Shown here: piece by piece, positions 22,241-29,089 of the stretch
Position numbering within the stretch: the stretch's first letter is position 1
How the letters are laid out: each line of letters opens with the position of its first letter
Source of the DNA: JBHELT01 sp046262935
GTDB lineage: Bacteria; Actinomycetota; CADDZG01; JAHWKV01
Length of the DNA: 29,089 nt
Assembly: GCA_046262935.1 (NCBI GenBank)
Contig: JBHELT010000024.1
Location: 1-29,089 of the forward strand
Reading direction: 5' to 3'
The notes under the pieces: generated by a model
The model's input: only the letters and a program-made list of their open reading frames with translations
What the model was told of the DNA's origin: nothing
Databases searched by the model: none
Translations under genes and position numbers: made by a program

Positions 22241-23362
22241 ATGACTGCTCACGTGTCGAAGAGGCGGGTCGTTTATGTCTTCGACACGACCCTCGACGTA
22301 CGGTTCGTAGACTCATTTTCGACGATATTCGAGCTGACTCTGCTCAGTTCGTCTACCGCTGGGACCACGAACCTCGCCGGCGGTCATCATCGAACGGTGA
22401 GACTCGATGCTAAGAGGATCTCATTCTGGTTAAAGGCTGCGCTTTGGTTGATAAGGCATCGCCCGGAATACGATCTGGTCTTTGGGCTCGATACCTTGAG
22501 TGCGGCAGCGGGTTGCAACTTAGCGAAACTAATTACGCGAAGACCGCTGATCCTTGTTCTTCTACGGCCGACCGTCGACTATTTCCGGTGTCGCCGACTA
22601 AGGGGCGAAGGAGGGCTCAAGTATCTCATCGGGCTAGCCGCAGTCCGCGTCGTAACGTGGGCTAATTGCCGGCTCGCGGACGTTGCAGTGCCGTGCTCCC
22701 ACTACATCGCATCCCAGACATCGAGCCGCCGGATCGTGGTCATCCCTTCATATGGGGTCGACACTGATGCCTACGTGCCCACGATGACAAGGACCGAGGC
22801 CCGAAGGTTGCTCGACATCGAGATCGACAAGCCGCTGATCTTCTGCAGATCGCGGATCGGTAGGGAGAAGGATCCGGAAACGTTCCTGAAGGCTGTCGCT
22901 TATCTGGGTTCGATGGGTCGCGACGTGCAAGCTCTTTACGTCGGCGGTGAATATCTTGAGCTGCTGGAACTAGCCAAGACTTTCGGTGTCCGGGTTATCG
23001 CACGCAACCACGTGCACCCGCTCACGGAACTTCCGTCCTACTACATCGCCGCCGACATCGCGGTTCAGACGTCATTGAAAGAAGGATTGGGATTGTCTCC
23101 GCTTGAATCGGCATGTTGCGGAGTCCCTGTGGTTGTGTCAAGGACCGGAGGATTGGTCGAGTCCATCGTTGAACACGAAACTGGACTCCTAGCGCCCGTC
23201 GGTGACCATAGGGCAGTTGCTGAAGCTATCGCGTGGCTCTTGGACCACCCCATCGAGGGGTCCGAGATGGCCGCGCGCGCGCGAGATATGGTTGAGGAAC
23301 GTTACTCGGCCAAAGTTGCCTTCCAAGCGTGGCACGACCTCGCCATTTCGATCAGGCCGTGA
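22241..23362 (+). CDS. GT4-type glycosyltransferase
   Basis: A 373-residue GT-B fold glycosyltransferase of family 4. The C-terminal nucleotide-sugar site shows E281-G-L-G-L-S-P-L-E289 followed by S-A-C-C-G-V-P-V-V-V-S-R-T-G-G (the E-x7-E motif), and residues 203-210 (R-S-R-I-G-R-E-K-D) fit the donor phosphate loop. The N-terminal acceptor half is less conserved, as usual. A retaining transfer of a sugar to a lipid or glycan at the inner face of the membrane is likely. The start is uncertain: ATG at 22241 touches its AGGAAGG, so the GTG at 22253 may be used instead. It is divergent from the FkbM methyltransferase and its 3' end overlaps the DUF2269-like gene by 11 bases. Confidence 0.85.
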   Translation: MTAHVSKRRVVYVFDTTLDVRFVDSFSTIFELTLLSSSTAGTTNLAGGHHRTVRLDAKRISFWLKAALWLIRHRPEYDLVFGLDTLSAAAGCNLAKLITRRPLILVLLRPTVDYFRCRRLRGEGGLKYLIGLAAVRVVTWANCRLADVAVPCSHYIASQTSSRRIVVIPSYGVDTDAYVPTMTRTEARRLLDIEIDKPLIFCRSRIGREKDPETFLKAVAYLGSMGRDVQALYVGGEYLELLELAKTFGVRVIARNHVHPLTELPSYYIAADIAVQTSLKEGLGLSPLESACCGVPVVVSRTGGLVESIVEHETGLLAPVGDHRAVAEAIAWLLDHPIEGSEMAARARDMVEERYSAKVAFQAWHDLAISIRP

Positions 23363-23846
23363 ATCCCGGGCGCAAGATCATCAACACGATGACGATCAAA
23401 AACATGATGCCGATGAGCGGGCCAACCGTCTTGATCTTCTTGACGGCGGCCATGGCAGTCTCGTCGAAGGTGCCCGCTCTCATCTTTGCAATCACCGTCT
23501 TGACGCTTGGGCTGGACACCCCGTAGGACAGGCTCAGGATCCCCGTGAACAGCAATATCGAGATCCAAAGCCAGTAGTTGGCGAAGAAATGCTTGTTCAG
23601 TCCGAGTTTGAAGATCAGCAGAACACCAGAAACGGGCTGAGTCACAAGCGCGACGGGTGTCACCAGCTTGCGCTCGATATTCGAGATCGCCTCCATTATT
23701 GCAAGTTTGGCCGGAGGCGTTTCGGCGATCTCACTCAACTTGCCGAGCACTGCGAAGGTCATAGTCGGGCCGAGACCGATGATGGCTCCCCCGACATGGA
23801 TCAATAGCAAGATCTTGAAAACCAATGCTTTTCCCCTTACTCGCAT
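23352..23846 (-). CDS. DUF2269-like four-helix membrane protein
   Basis: A 164-residue integral membrane protein with about four hydrophobic segments (near 9-35, 62-80, 90-108, 140-160). The N-terminal K-I-L-L-L-I-H-V-G-G-A-I-I-G-L-G-P and the spacing fit predicted membrane proteins of the DUF2269 type, whose function is unknown. The start may be the ATG at 23846 or a TTG at 23825, which has TAAGG at better distance and starts right at the helix. It is divergent from the acyltransferase gene, only 27 bases apart, and its end overlaps the glycosyltransferase gene. Confidence 0.75.
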   Translation of the reverse strand: MRVRGKALVFKILLLIHVGGAIIGLGPTMTFAVLGKLSEIAETPPAKLAIMEAISNIERKLVTPVALVTQPVSGVLLIFKLGLNKHFFANYWLWISILLFTGILSLSYGVSSPSVKTVIAKMRAGTFDETAMAAVKKIKTVGPLIGIMFLIVIVLMILRPGFTA

Positions 23847-23861
23847 GGCCTGGGATGACGG

Positions 23862-23867
23862 TAGTGT
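23862..23867 (+). promoter_or_regulatory. TAGTGT -10 of the acyltransferase gene
   Basis: TAGTGT ends six bases before the ATG at 23874, with no Shine-Dalgarno in between, matching the leaderless layout at 5464 and 15623. A -35 is not obvious. Confidence 0.4.
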
Positions 23868-23873
23868 AGCGGT

Positions 23874-24617
23874 ATGGCTGAGCCCGTCTACAAGATCGTT
23901 ATCGCCGCCGCGCGAACTCTTGGTGCAGTCAAAGGTTGGAAGGTCGTAACATCGGGAGCGGACAATATCCCCGCGAAAGGGCCGGCGATCCTAGCCATAA
24001 ACCATGCGGGATATCTTGATTTCGTATTCGCAGCTTGGACAGCCACGATCGAGCGCGATCGCTTGGTCAGGTATATGGCGAAAACCGAGGTGTTCGCCCA
24101 TAAGGTTTCTGGCCCACTTATGCGGGCCATGAAGCACATCCCCGTAGATCGGAAGGGGGACCCCGCGAGGTCGCTAGATCTTGCTATCAAGGCGCTCGAA
24201 GCTGGGGAAACGATCGGGACATTCCCCGAGGCGACCATTAACCCATCGTTCGTTCCGGGACGCGGCAAGACAGGGACAGTGCGCATGGCTCAAGCGACCG
24301 GTTCCCCCGTGATACCCGTTGCAGTATGGGGGGCCCACCGTTTGATGACCAAAGGGCGGCCGCGTAATTTCCAAAGGGGTGTGCAGATCTTGGTCAAGAT
24401 CGGTGAACCGGAACGTATAGCGGTGACCGATGATCCGCGTCATGCAACGGACAGGTTGATGGCGTCTATCCGCACATTGCTCAGTGAGGCTCAGCGAGAC
24501 TATCCGCAGAAACCGGCCAACGATTTGGATCGATGGTGGTTGCCGGCACACCTTGGAGGAACGGCCCCACGTCCGCAAGATGTTGTGGTGCGAGAAGACG
24601 GCATCGGGTTTTCTTGA
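23874..24617 (+). CDS. plsC: 1-acyl-glycerol-3-phosphate acyltransferase family protein
   Basis: A 247-residue acyltransferase of the PlsC/LPLAT family. Motif I is N-H-A-G-Y-L-D at 43-49 (H44, D49 catalytic), and motif III is F-P-E-A-T at 117-121, where the usual P-E-G-T has Ala for Gly. It would transfer an acyl chain to lysophosphatidic acid or a related lipid at the membrane. The ATG at 23874 has a -10-like hexamer six bases upstream. The cyclase gene starts seven bases after its stop, so the two form one transcription unit. Confidence 0.85.
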   Translation: MAEPVYKIVIAAARTLGAVKGWKVVTSGADNIPAKGPAILAINHAGYLDFVFAAWTATIERDRLVRYMAKTEVFAHKVSGPLMRAMKHIPVDRKGDPARSLDLAIKALEAGETIGTFPEATINPSFVPGRGKTGTVRMAQATGSPVIPVAVWGAHRLMTKGRPRNFQRGVQILVKIGEPERIAVTDDPRHATDRLMASIRTLLSEAQRDYPQKPANDLDRWWLPAHLGGTAPRPQDVVVREDGIGFS

Positions 24618-24624
24618 TCGGCAT

Positions 24625-27438
24625 ATGAACGCCGAGTACCAGGATCCGTTGACTTTCATGCTTACCGATGTCGAGGGCTCGACCCGACTTTGGGAGAGAG
24701 AAGGCGACCGTATGCTGAGCGCCCTCGAGCGACTAGAACGCATCCTGGGAGATGTGATCGCGCAAAACCATGGTCGTTGGCCGAAGGCCCAAGGTGAGGG
24801 CGACAGTTCTCTTTCCGCGTTCGGATCTCCAAGGCACGCGCTGAAGGCTGCGATCGACCTGCAATCGCGACTTGCTCGAGATGCCGATATGGCGGCGATC
24901 CCATTGAAGGTTCGAGCGGGTTTGCACAGTGGTTTCGCCGAATCGCGCGACGGCGACTACTTCGGCATCGATATCAACAAGTGTGCTCGCATAAGGGCGA
25001 TGGCCCACGGGGGGCAGACTCTCATCTCCGGATCTTGTGTTGACCTTGTCGGTCCAGAGCTGCCGGAGGGGGCGCTCTTGACCGACCTCGGGACTCATCG
25101 TTTGAAGGACATCAGGCAACCCGAGCGCATCTTCCAGTTGGGCCATAAGGACCTGGTTGGTTCGTTTCCACCGATCCGCTCACTTGGGTCGGTCACCGAC
25201 AATCTACCCAGTTCGCTCACAAGGTTCTTGGGAAGAGATTCGGAGTTGGCCAGCCTGACAGAAAGAATCTCATCGCATCGATTGGTGAACCTGGTTGGTC
25301 CGCCTGGTATCGGAAAAACTCGTCTTGCCTGTGAGATCGCATCGCGTCTGATCGAACGATTCACCGACGGAGTCTGGCTTATCGATGTTCGCGACAGCGA
25401 TGCAGCGACATCGATCGAAGATGTCGTGGTGGACGTATTGGGGCTTGGCGTAGGCTCTTCGAGCGCAGGACCGACGATGTTGTTTGAGTTCCTCCGAGGG
25501 CGAAGGATACTTCTGGTCCTTGATGGCTGCGATCAACGGATCGCAGGATGCAAAGCCTTTGCAGCCAAGGTTCTGTCGGGAGCGCCTTACCTGAACATAC
25601 TTGCCACCTGTCGCGAACCACTTGGGGTTGCGGGTGAGGCTCTTTTCCCTGTAGGTCCTATGCATTCCGGCAGAGACGCCGATGGCGTTCAACTATTCGT
25701 GGACCGAGCACGCCTATCGGATCCGAAGTTTGAACTCGATGACGCATCTTTGGAAGACGTGATGTCGATCATCGAGCGCGTCGATGGTTCCCCCCTTGCT
25801 ATCGAGGTTGCTGCTTCGAACGTCCAAACCTTAGGAACCGTCTTAGTCGCGCAGAGATTACAAAGCGATCTGTCGCTGCTGTCTCTCGATAGCCTCCTCG
25901 AGATCAACCTCGAAAGATTGCGGGACGAAGAGCGCGACGTTCTTTGTCGCCTCGCGGTGTTCAAGGGACACTTCGACCTCGAGTCCGCCGAAGCCATCGT
26001 TCCACAGGAAGCAGGCTCATCGGACGTGGCCGCGATCGTCGCCATGTTGGTGAGCAGGTCATTGATCGCATCGCAGACGCATGATGTCGAACCACGATTC
26101 CGTCTACTCGAACCCATCCGCGACCAAGCGCTCAGATCGCTGCGTGGGTCCGCTGAATGGGAGACGACCAATGATCTTCACTTCGAACGCTTCCTGGCGT
26201 TGGCAGAACAAGCGCGAGATGCATTGCGCACATCCGATCAAAGACGGTGGATCTCGCGCCTGGAGAGAGACCAGCCGAACCTGCAAGCAGCCCATTCGTG
26301 GGCATTGGGAAATCGTTCAAAGGCCGAAGCCCTGAGGCTTGTAACAGCGCTGTCGAGGTTCTGGTACTTAAGGGGCCGCCTTAGCGATGGAAGGCGCAGG
26401 CTCGCAGAGGCACTCGATATGCAGGGAAGTGTTGACGACCTGACCCTAGGGCGCGCCCTCGGATCGGCGGCGGCTTTGGCTCGGGCTCAAGGCGACTTCG
26501 TTTCGGCAGCGCCCGCTTATCAAAGATCCATTGAGTGCTTTAGGCGGATAGATGACCGACTCAGGATCGCCTGGGCAACGCGCTCACTCGCCGCGATGGA
26601 ACATGAGCAAGGCCGTTACGGTTCCGCGAAGGCTCTATACGAGGAAGGTCTGTCGCTCAGCGCGTCAGTTGAAGATCAGCTCGGCATGGTCGAGGCTCTT
26701 CATGGTTTGGGGGCCCTTCTTCTTCGACAGGGCGATCTAGACGGTGCGAACCAAATGAGACAGAAGGCTCTTGGACAAGCGCGCTCACTGGGTGACGGAT
26801 GGAGCATTGGCGTTGCTCTCAATGACCTTGCGACGCTGAACTTGTTGATCGGCGATGAAGCCAAAGCGGAGCGTTTGTACTCAGAGTCGTTCGAACAGTT
26901 TCATGAACTCGACGGGACCTGGGGGATGGCAGCCTCCGAACTTGGCCTTTCTCAAGTTCGCTTGACCGTGGGGGACCGGGAGGGCGCGCTTCGTTTGGCA
27001 ATCTCATCGATAGAGCGGTCACGCGAGATCGGGGACGTTCGTCTTCTTTCGCACGGCATGAATGCGCTGGGTCATGCGAAACGGATGGAGGGCTCAGACA
27101 CTGAGGCACTCGATCTGTTCGCAGAGTCTCTGCGCTTAGCAGGACCGCGGGGCGAAGTAGATGTGATCAACGAGGCGGTCGCAGGGATCGCCCTCATCGC
27201 CTCTAAGAACGGTTTGGATGATTTATCTTCCAACCTGTTCGATGACATACAGAGCGGAGCTGCGAAGGGTCCATCGTTGATGCCGCCCCTCATCGCAGAA
27301 GAGATAATTAAAGCCCGAAGCCGCCAACCGATCGCGATGCAAACAACGCCCGAGCCTCAGCGCGAGCCGATCAGCATCTCGCAGATGATTGAACTCAGCG
27401 AGGAAGCGTTGTACCTCTTGAGCGGAAAGTTAGCGTGA
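24625..27438 (+). CDS. Class III adenylate cyclase - STAND ATPase - TPR protein
   Basis: A 937-residue cytoplasmic signalling protein. Residues 8-170 are a class III nucleotide cyclase: metal-binding D15 (T-D-V-E-G-S-T) and D60 (G-E-G-D), adenine-selecting K54, and transition-state N118 and R122 (N-K-C-A-R) are all present, so it should make cAMP as a dimer. Residues 195-550 are a STAND/NB-ARC-like ATPase with Walker A G-P-P-G-I-G-K-T at 225-232 and Walker B R-I-L-L-V-L-D at 294-300. From about 560 to 900 are TPR-like helical repeats. Many relatives end in a LuxR helix-turn-helix; none is seen here. The ATG at 24625, seven bases after the acyltransferase stop, begins the cyclase domain. The 3' end overlaps the convergent membrane gene by 44 bases. 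Confidence 0.9.
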   Translation: MNAEYQDPLTFMLTDVEGSTRLWEREGDRMLSALERLERILGDVIAQNHGRWPKAQGEGDSSLSAFGSPRHALKAAIDLQSRLARDADMAAIPLKVRAGLHSGFAESRDGDYFGIDINKCARIRAMAHGGQTLISGSCVDLVGPELPEGALLTDLGTHRLKDIRQPERIFQLGHKDLVGSFPPIRSLGSVTDNLPSSLTRFLGRDSELASLTERISSHRLVNLVGPPGIGKTRLACEIASRLIERFTDGVWLIDVRDSDAATSIEDVVVDVLGLGVGSSSAGPTMLFEFLRGRRILLVLDGCDQRIAGCKAFAAKVLSGAPYLNILATCREPLGVAGEALFPVGPMHSGRDADGVQLFVDRARLSDPKFELDDASLEDVMSIIERVDGSPLAIEVAASNVQTLGTVLVAQRLQSDLSLLSLDSLLEINLERLRDEERDVLCRLAVFKGHFDLESAEAIVPQEAGSSDVAAIVAMLVSRSLIASQTHDVEPRFRLLEPIRDQALRSLRGSAEWETTNDLHFERFLALAEQARDALRTSDQRRWISRLERDQPNLQAAHSWALGNRSKAEALRLVTALSRFWYLRGRLSDGRRRLAEALDMQGSVDDLTLGRALGSAAALARAQGDFVSAAPAYQRSIECFRRIDDRLRIAWATRSLAAMEHEQGRYGSAKALYEEGLSLSASVEDQLGMVEALHGLGALLLRQGDLDGANQMRQKALGQARSLGDGWSIGVALNDLATLNLLIGDEAKAERLYSESFEQFHELDGTWGMAASELGLSQVRLTVGDREGALRLAISSIERSREIGDVRLLSHGMNALGHAKRMEGSDTEALDLFAESLRLAGPRGEVDVINEAVAGIALIASKNGLDDLSSNLFDDIQSGAAKGPSLMPPLIAEEIIKARSRQPIAMQTTPEPQREPISISQMIELSEEALYLLSGKLA

Positions 27439-28084
27439 GGCTCGTCGCGAATATCCAAGCGATGAAGGCCCACAAAGCCAACATGGTAGGCATTCCACCG
27501 GGCCCTAAGACCCGTGAGTCATAGAACACACTGAAGCTGGCCAACGCACCCAACAAGGCGATGACCCCGGCTGAGTACCCGAGGGCCACAGGTAGAACCT
27601 TGAAGCGCAAGCTCAACAAGCATGCCGCGGTCATCATCACGACTCCAGGCAAGGATGCGAACGACAGAACATGGTTAGCGATGTAGCTCAACAGATCACT
27701 GTTGTACGGGATAACGTTACCGGTCACCTGCGCTTGACCGAGCTCGGGGCCAGAACCGGCGGCACGAAACGCCGCGGCCAACACGCCGAGGGTGCATAGT
27801 GCGATACCGCCACCGAGGACCAATGACGATAAGCGGCCTGCGCCCCCTTCGGACGAAAACATGTGGGCCCTCAGTGTTGCGATGAACCACAAGATCAACA
27901 TCCAAGCGATCGCCTGAACGTATGAGTCGGCGATAAGCGAGGTGTGACTGCCCGACATCCGCGCCGGTCCAACCGGAGGGGGACCGATGTCGACAACCAC
28001 CAACGACATGGCAACGGCTCCGGCAGCGCCACTCAGATACGCCATCGCATTGAATCCCCCGCCGTTTCTGGGTTCTGCGCCCAT
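27395..28084 (-). CDS. Six-helix membrane protein of unknown function
   Basis: A 229-residue integral membrane protein with about six transmembrane segments, the first starting near residue 14 (A-Y-L-S-G-A-A-G-A-V-A-M-S) and the last ending near 218. The loop after the first helix is Gly/Pro-rich (G-P-P-P-V-G-P). I do not recognise the family. I chose the ATG at 28084 with GGAAAGG upstream; the frame is open to 28279, but that stretch is Arg-rich and overlaps the start of the divergent subtilase-like gene. Its 3' end overlaps the cyclase gene by 44 bases. Confidence 0.75.
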   Translation of the reverse strand: MGAEPRNGGGFNAMAYLSGAAGAVAMSLVVVDIGPPPVGPARMSGSHTSLIADSYVQAIAWMLILWFIATLRAHMFSSEGGAGRLSSLVLGGGIALCTLGVLAAAFRAAGSGPELGQAQVTGNVIPYNSDLLSYIANHVLSFASLPGVVMMTAACLLSLRFKVLPVALGYSAGVIALLGALASFSVFYDSRVLGPGGMPTMLALWAFIAWIFATSLTLTFRSRGTTLPR

Positions 28085-28233
28085 GTCCAAACCTTTCCGC
28101 CTTGTGGCGCGGATTCTTCGCCTTACAGGGCGCGAGGTCAAGCATCTGTGCGGAGCCCTAAACGTTCGGCAAGTTCGGAAGAATGGGGCGGCTCCCGGTA
28201 ACGCCTTGGACAAGGGTTCGTTTCTGAAGTCGT

Positions 28234-29089
28234 ATGCCCCCCATACGCCGCCAGTTGTCTTTACTCTTGTTCGTAGCACTTTTCGCTACGACGTTAACTT
28301 CCGTTGCATCAACTCCCGGTGATACCTCGCAGATCGCAGGCACCTTGAACCTTCCGATCTCCAAGTTGGTTTCTGGTCTTAGCGCAACGGCTGGTCCTGT
28401 AGATGCTTTGTTGCCGAAAGCTCGACACCTTCGTATCGGGCTGATCTCCTCAGGCGTTGACACCTCGGTGTTCCCAGCGAATCTTCGTGATCGTTTGACG
28501 TTGCTAGGCAGTGGGGCCGACCCTGTTGGATATGGGACCTTCGCGGCTTCGGTGTTGTTCCAATTGGATCCGGAGGCTTCGATCACATCGGTAGGTGTGT
28601 ACCCTGCAGGCAAGTTCAACCAAGCTTGGCAGGGCTCGGCACTCAGTTGGGCGGCGAACAACGCCAAAACCCTCGATGTTGTTTTGCTCGCGGTTCCACC
28701 AAGTGAAACGCCAGACCCCATATCGGCGGCCATGTCTTCGCACCGCTGGGGGGCAATCATCGATGCGATGGCAGACAACCCCATCCCGCGAGATGGAAAG
28801 CTCATCTTCGGTTCAACTTCAGACGGCCCATCACGGCAAGCCCAGTTCGCGGATGCCCCCCAAACAGATCGCGACGCGCTGGACGCATTCAACACTTCGA
28901 TATCTCAATGGGCTGAGACAAGAAGGATCATCGCCAAGATCAACTCAGCCGGCGTCAACGTTGTGATGCCGAGCGGAGATCTTGGACCCAATCTTCAAAC
29001 GATCATGGGCCTTGCCAATCTTGCCGAGGTGATAACGGTTGGCGCTTCGGACGCATCGCGCGTCGTGGGAGCTTCTTCGTCGGGTCCGT
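28234..29089 (+). CDS. Secreted subtilisin-fold protein, probably inactive, partial
   Basis: The first 285 residues of a protein that continues beyond the window. Residues 1-26 are a signal peptide (R-R, L-S-L-L-L-F-V-A-L-F, then S-V-A-S). From about 67 the peptidase S8 fold is clear: I-G-L-I-S-S-G-V-D matches V-x-V-I-D-S-G-x-D, P-V-G-Y-G-T-F-A-A matches the H-G-T-H-V-A box, and S-G-D-L-G ... V-I-T-V-G-A-S-D ... S-S-S-G-P matches A-G-N-x-G ... I-x-V-G-A. At the three sites visible, the catalytic Asp is Ser72, the catalytic His is Tyr100 and the oxyanion Asn is Asp249. The catalytic Ser would lie past the edge. The ATG at 28234 lacks a strong ribosome binding site. The Arg-rich minus-strand frame in this stretch is not taken as a gene. 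Confidence 0.82.
   Translation, partial: MPPIRRQLSLLLFVALFATTLTSVASTPGDTSQIAGTLNLPISKLVSGLSATAGPVDALLPKARHLRIGLISSGVDTSVFPANLRDRLTLLGSGADPVGYGTFAASVLFQLDPEASITSVGVYPAGKFNQAWQGSALSWAANNAKTLDVVLLAVPPSETPDPISAAMSSHRWGAIIDAMADNPIPRDGKLIFGSTSDGPSRQAQFADAPQTDRDALDAFNTSISQWAETRRIIAKINSAGVNVVMPSGDLGPNLQTIMGLANLAEVITVGASDASRVVGASSSGP

Noticed and set aside
24484..24624. Longer start for the cyclase protein
   Set aside because: The extra 47 residues overlap the acyltransferase gene and do not match a cyclase N-terminus.
28158..28895. A 245-codon open frame on the minus strand
   Set aside because: It is antisense to the subtilase-like gene, whose signal peptide and S8 motifs are clear on the plus strand.

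Overview
The window looks like a chromosomal stretch from a moderately GC-rich, Gram-positive (monoderm) bacterium, most probably an uncultured member of the Actinomycetota. The reasons are an LPxTG sortase-type wall-anchor signal on one secreted protein, several starts with a -10-like hexamer six or seven bases upstream (a leaderless-mRNA layout common in that phylum), frequent GTG and TTG starts, and three membrane proteins of a type I associate with actinobacteria. The lineage cannot be fixed more closely from sequence reading alone. No rRNA, tRNA, CRISPR array, insertion sequence, phage gene or replication origin was seen.

Layout. 1-1569: the 3' end of a serine beta-lactamase-like hydrolase, an AAC(6')-like GNAT acetyltransferase and a Nudix hydrolase. 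1570-1930: a gene-free leader region with a hairpin. 1931-5457: two convergent secreted surface proteins, one with four 100-residue Ig-like repeats and one with a DUF11 domain and an LPNTG wall anchor. 5541-6216: a VapBC toxin-antitoxin pair with a palindrome overlapping its likely promoter. 6428-8454: a large secreted protein of unknown function and an ArsC-type arsenate reductase. 8532-12974 (minus strand): a tight six-gene envelope operon in which the last five genes overlap end to start; it encodes a His-rich membrane protein, a membrane protein with a YtkA/CopD-like C-terminus, a secreted beta-domain protein, a CPBP intramembrane protease, an orphan LivK-like substrate-binding lipoprotein and a membrane protein with an outer beta domain. 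A divergent membrane protein (12975-13946) starts at the adjacent base. 14054-15507: a Calx-beta adhesin-like protein whose conserved C-terminus sits in another frame. 15635-18948: a PLP decarboxylase, a secreted Kelch/Fn3 protein and a cupin. 18995-21411: an alpha/beta hydrolase, an HtpX-like M48 protease and a DUF5946 protein. 21408-24617: an FkbM methyltransferase, a GT4 glycosyltransferase, a DUF2269-like membrane protein and a PlsC-type acyltransferase. 24625-27438: a 937-residue class III adenylate cyclase/STAND ATPase/TPR protein. 27395-28084: a membrane protein. 28234 to the window end: a secreted subtilisin-fold protein that appears to have lost its catalytic Asp and His and its oxyanion Asn.

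Common theme. Much of the window concerns the cell envelope: at least six genes encode secreted proteins, and many others encode membrane or envelope-glycan and lipid enzymes. The two items most worth following are the overlapping six-gene envelope operon with its divergent partner, and the degenerate subtilase at the right edge.
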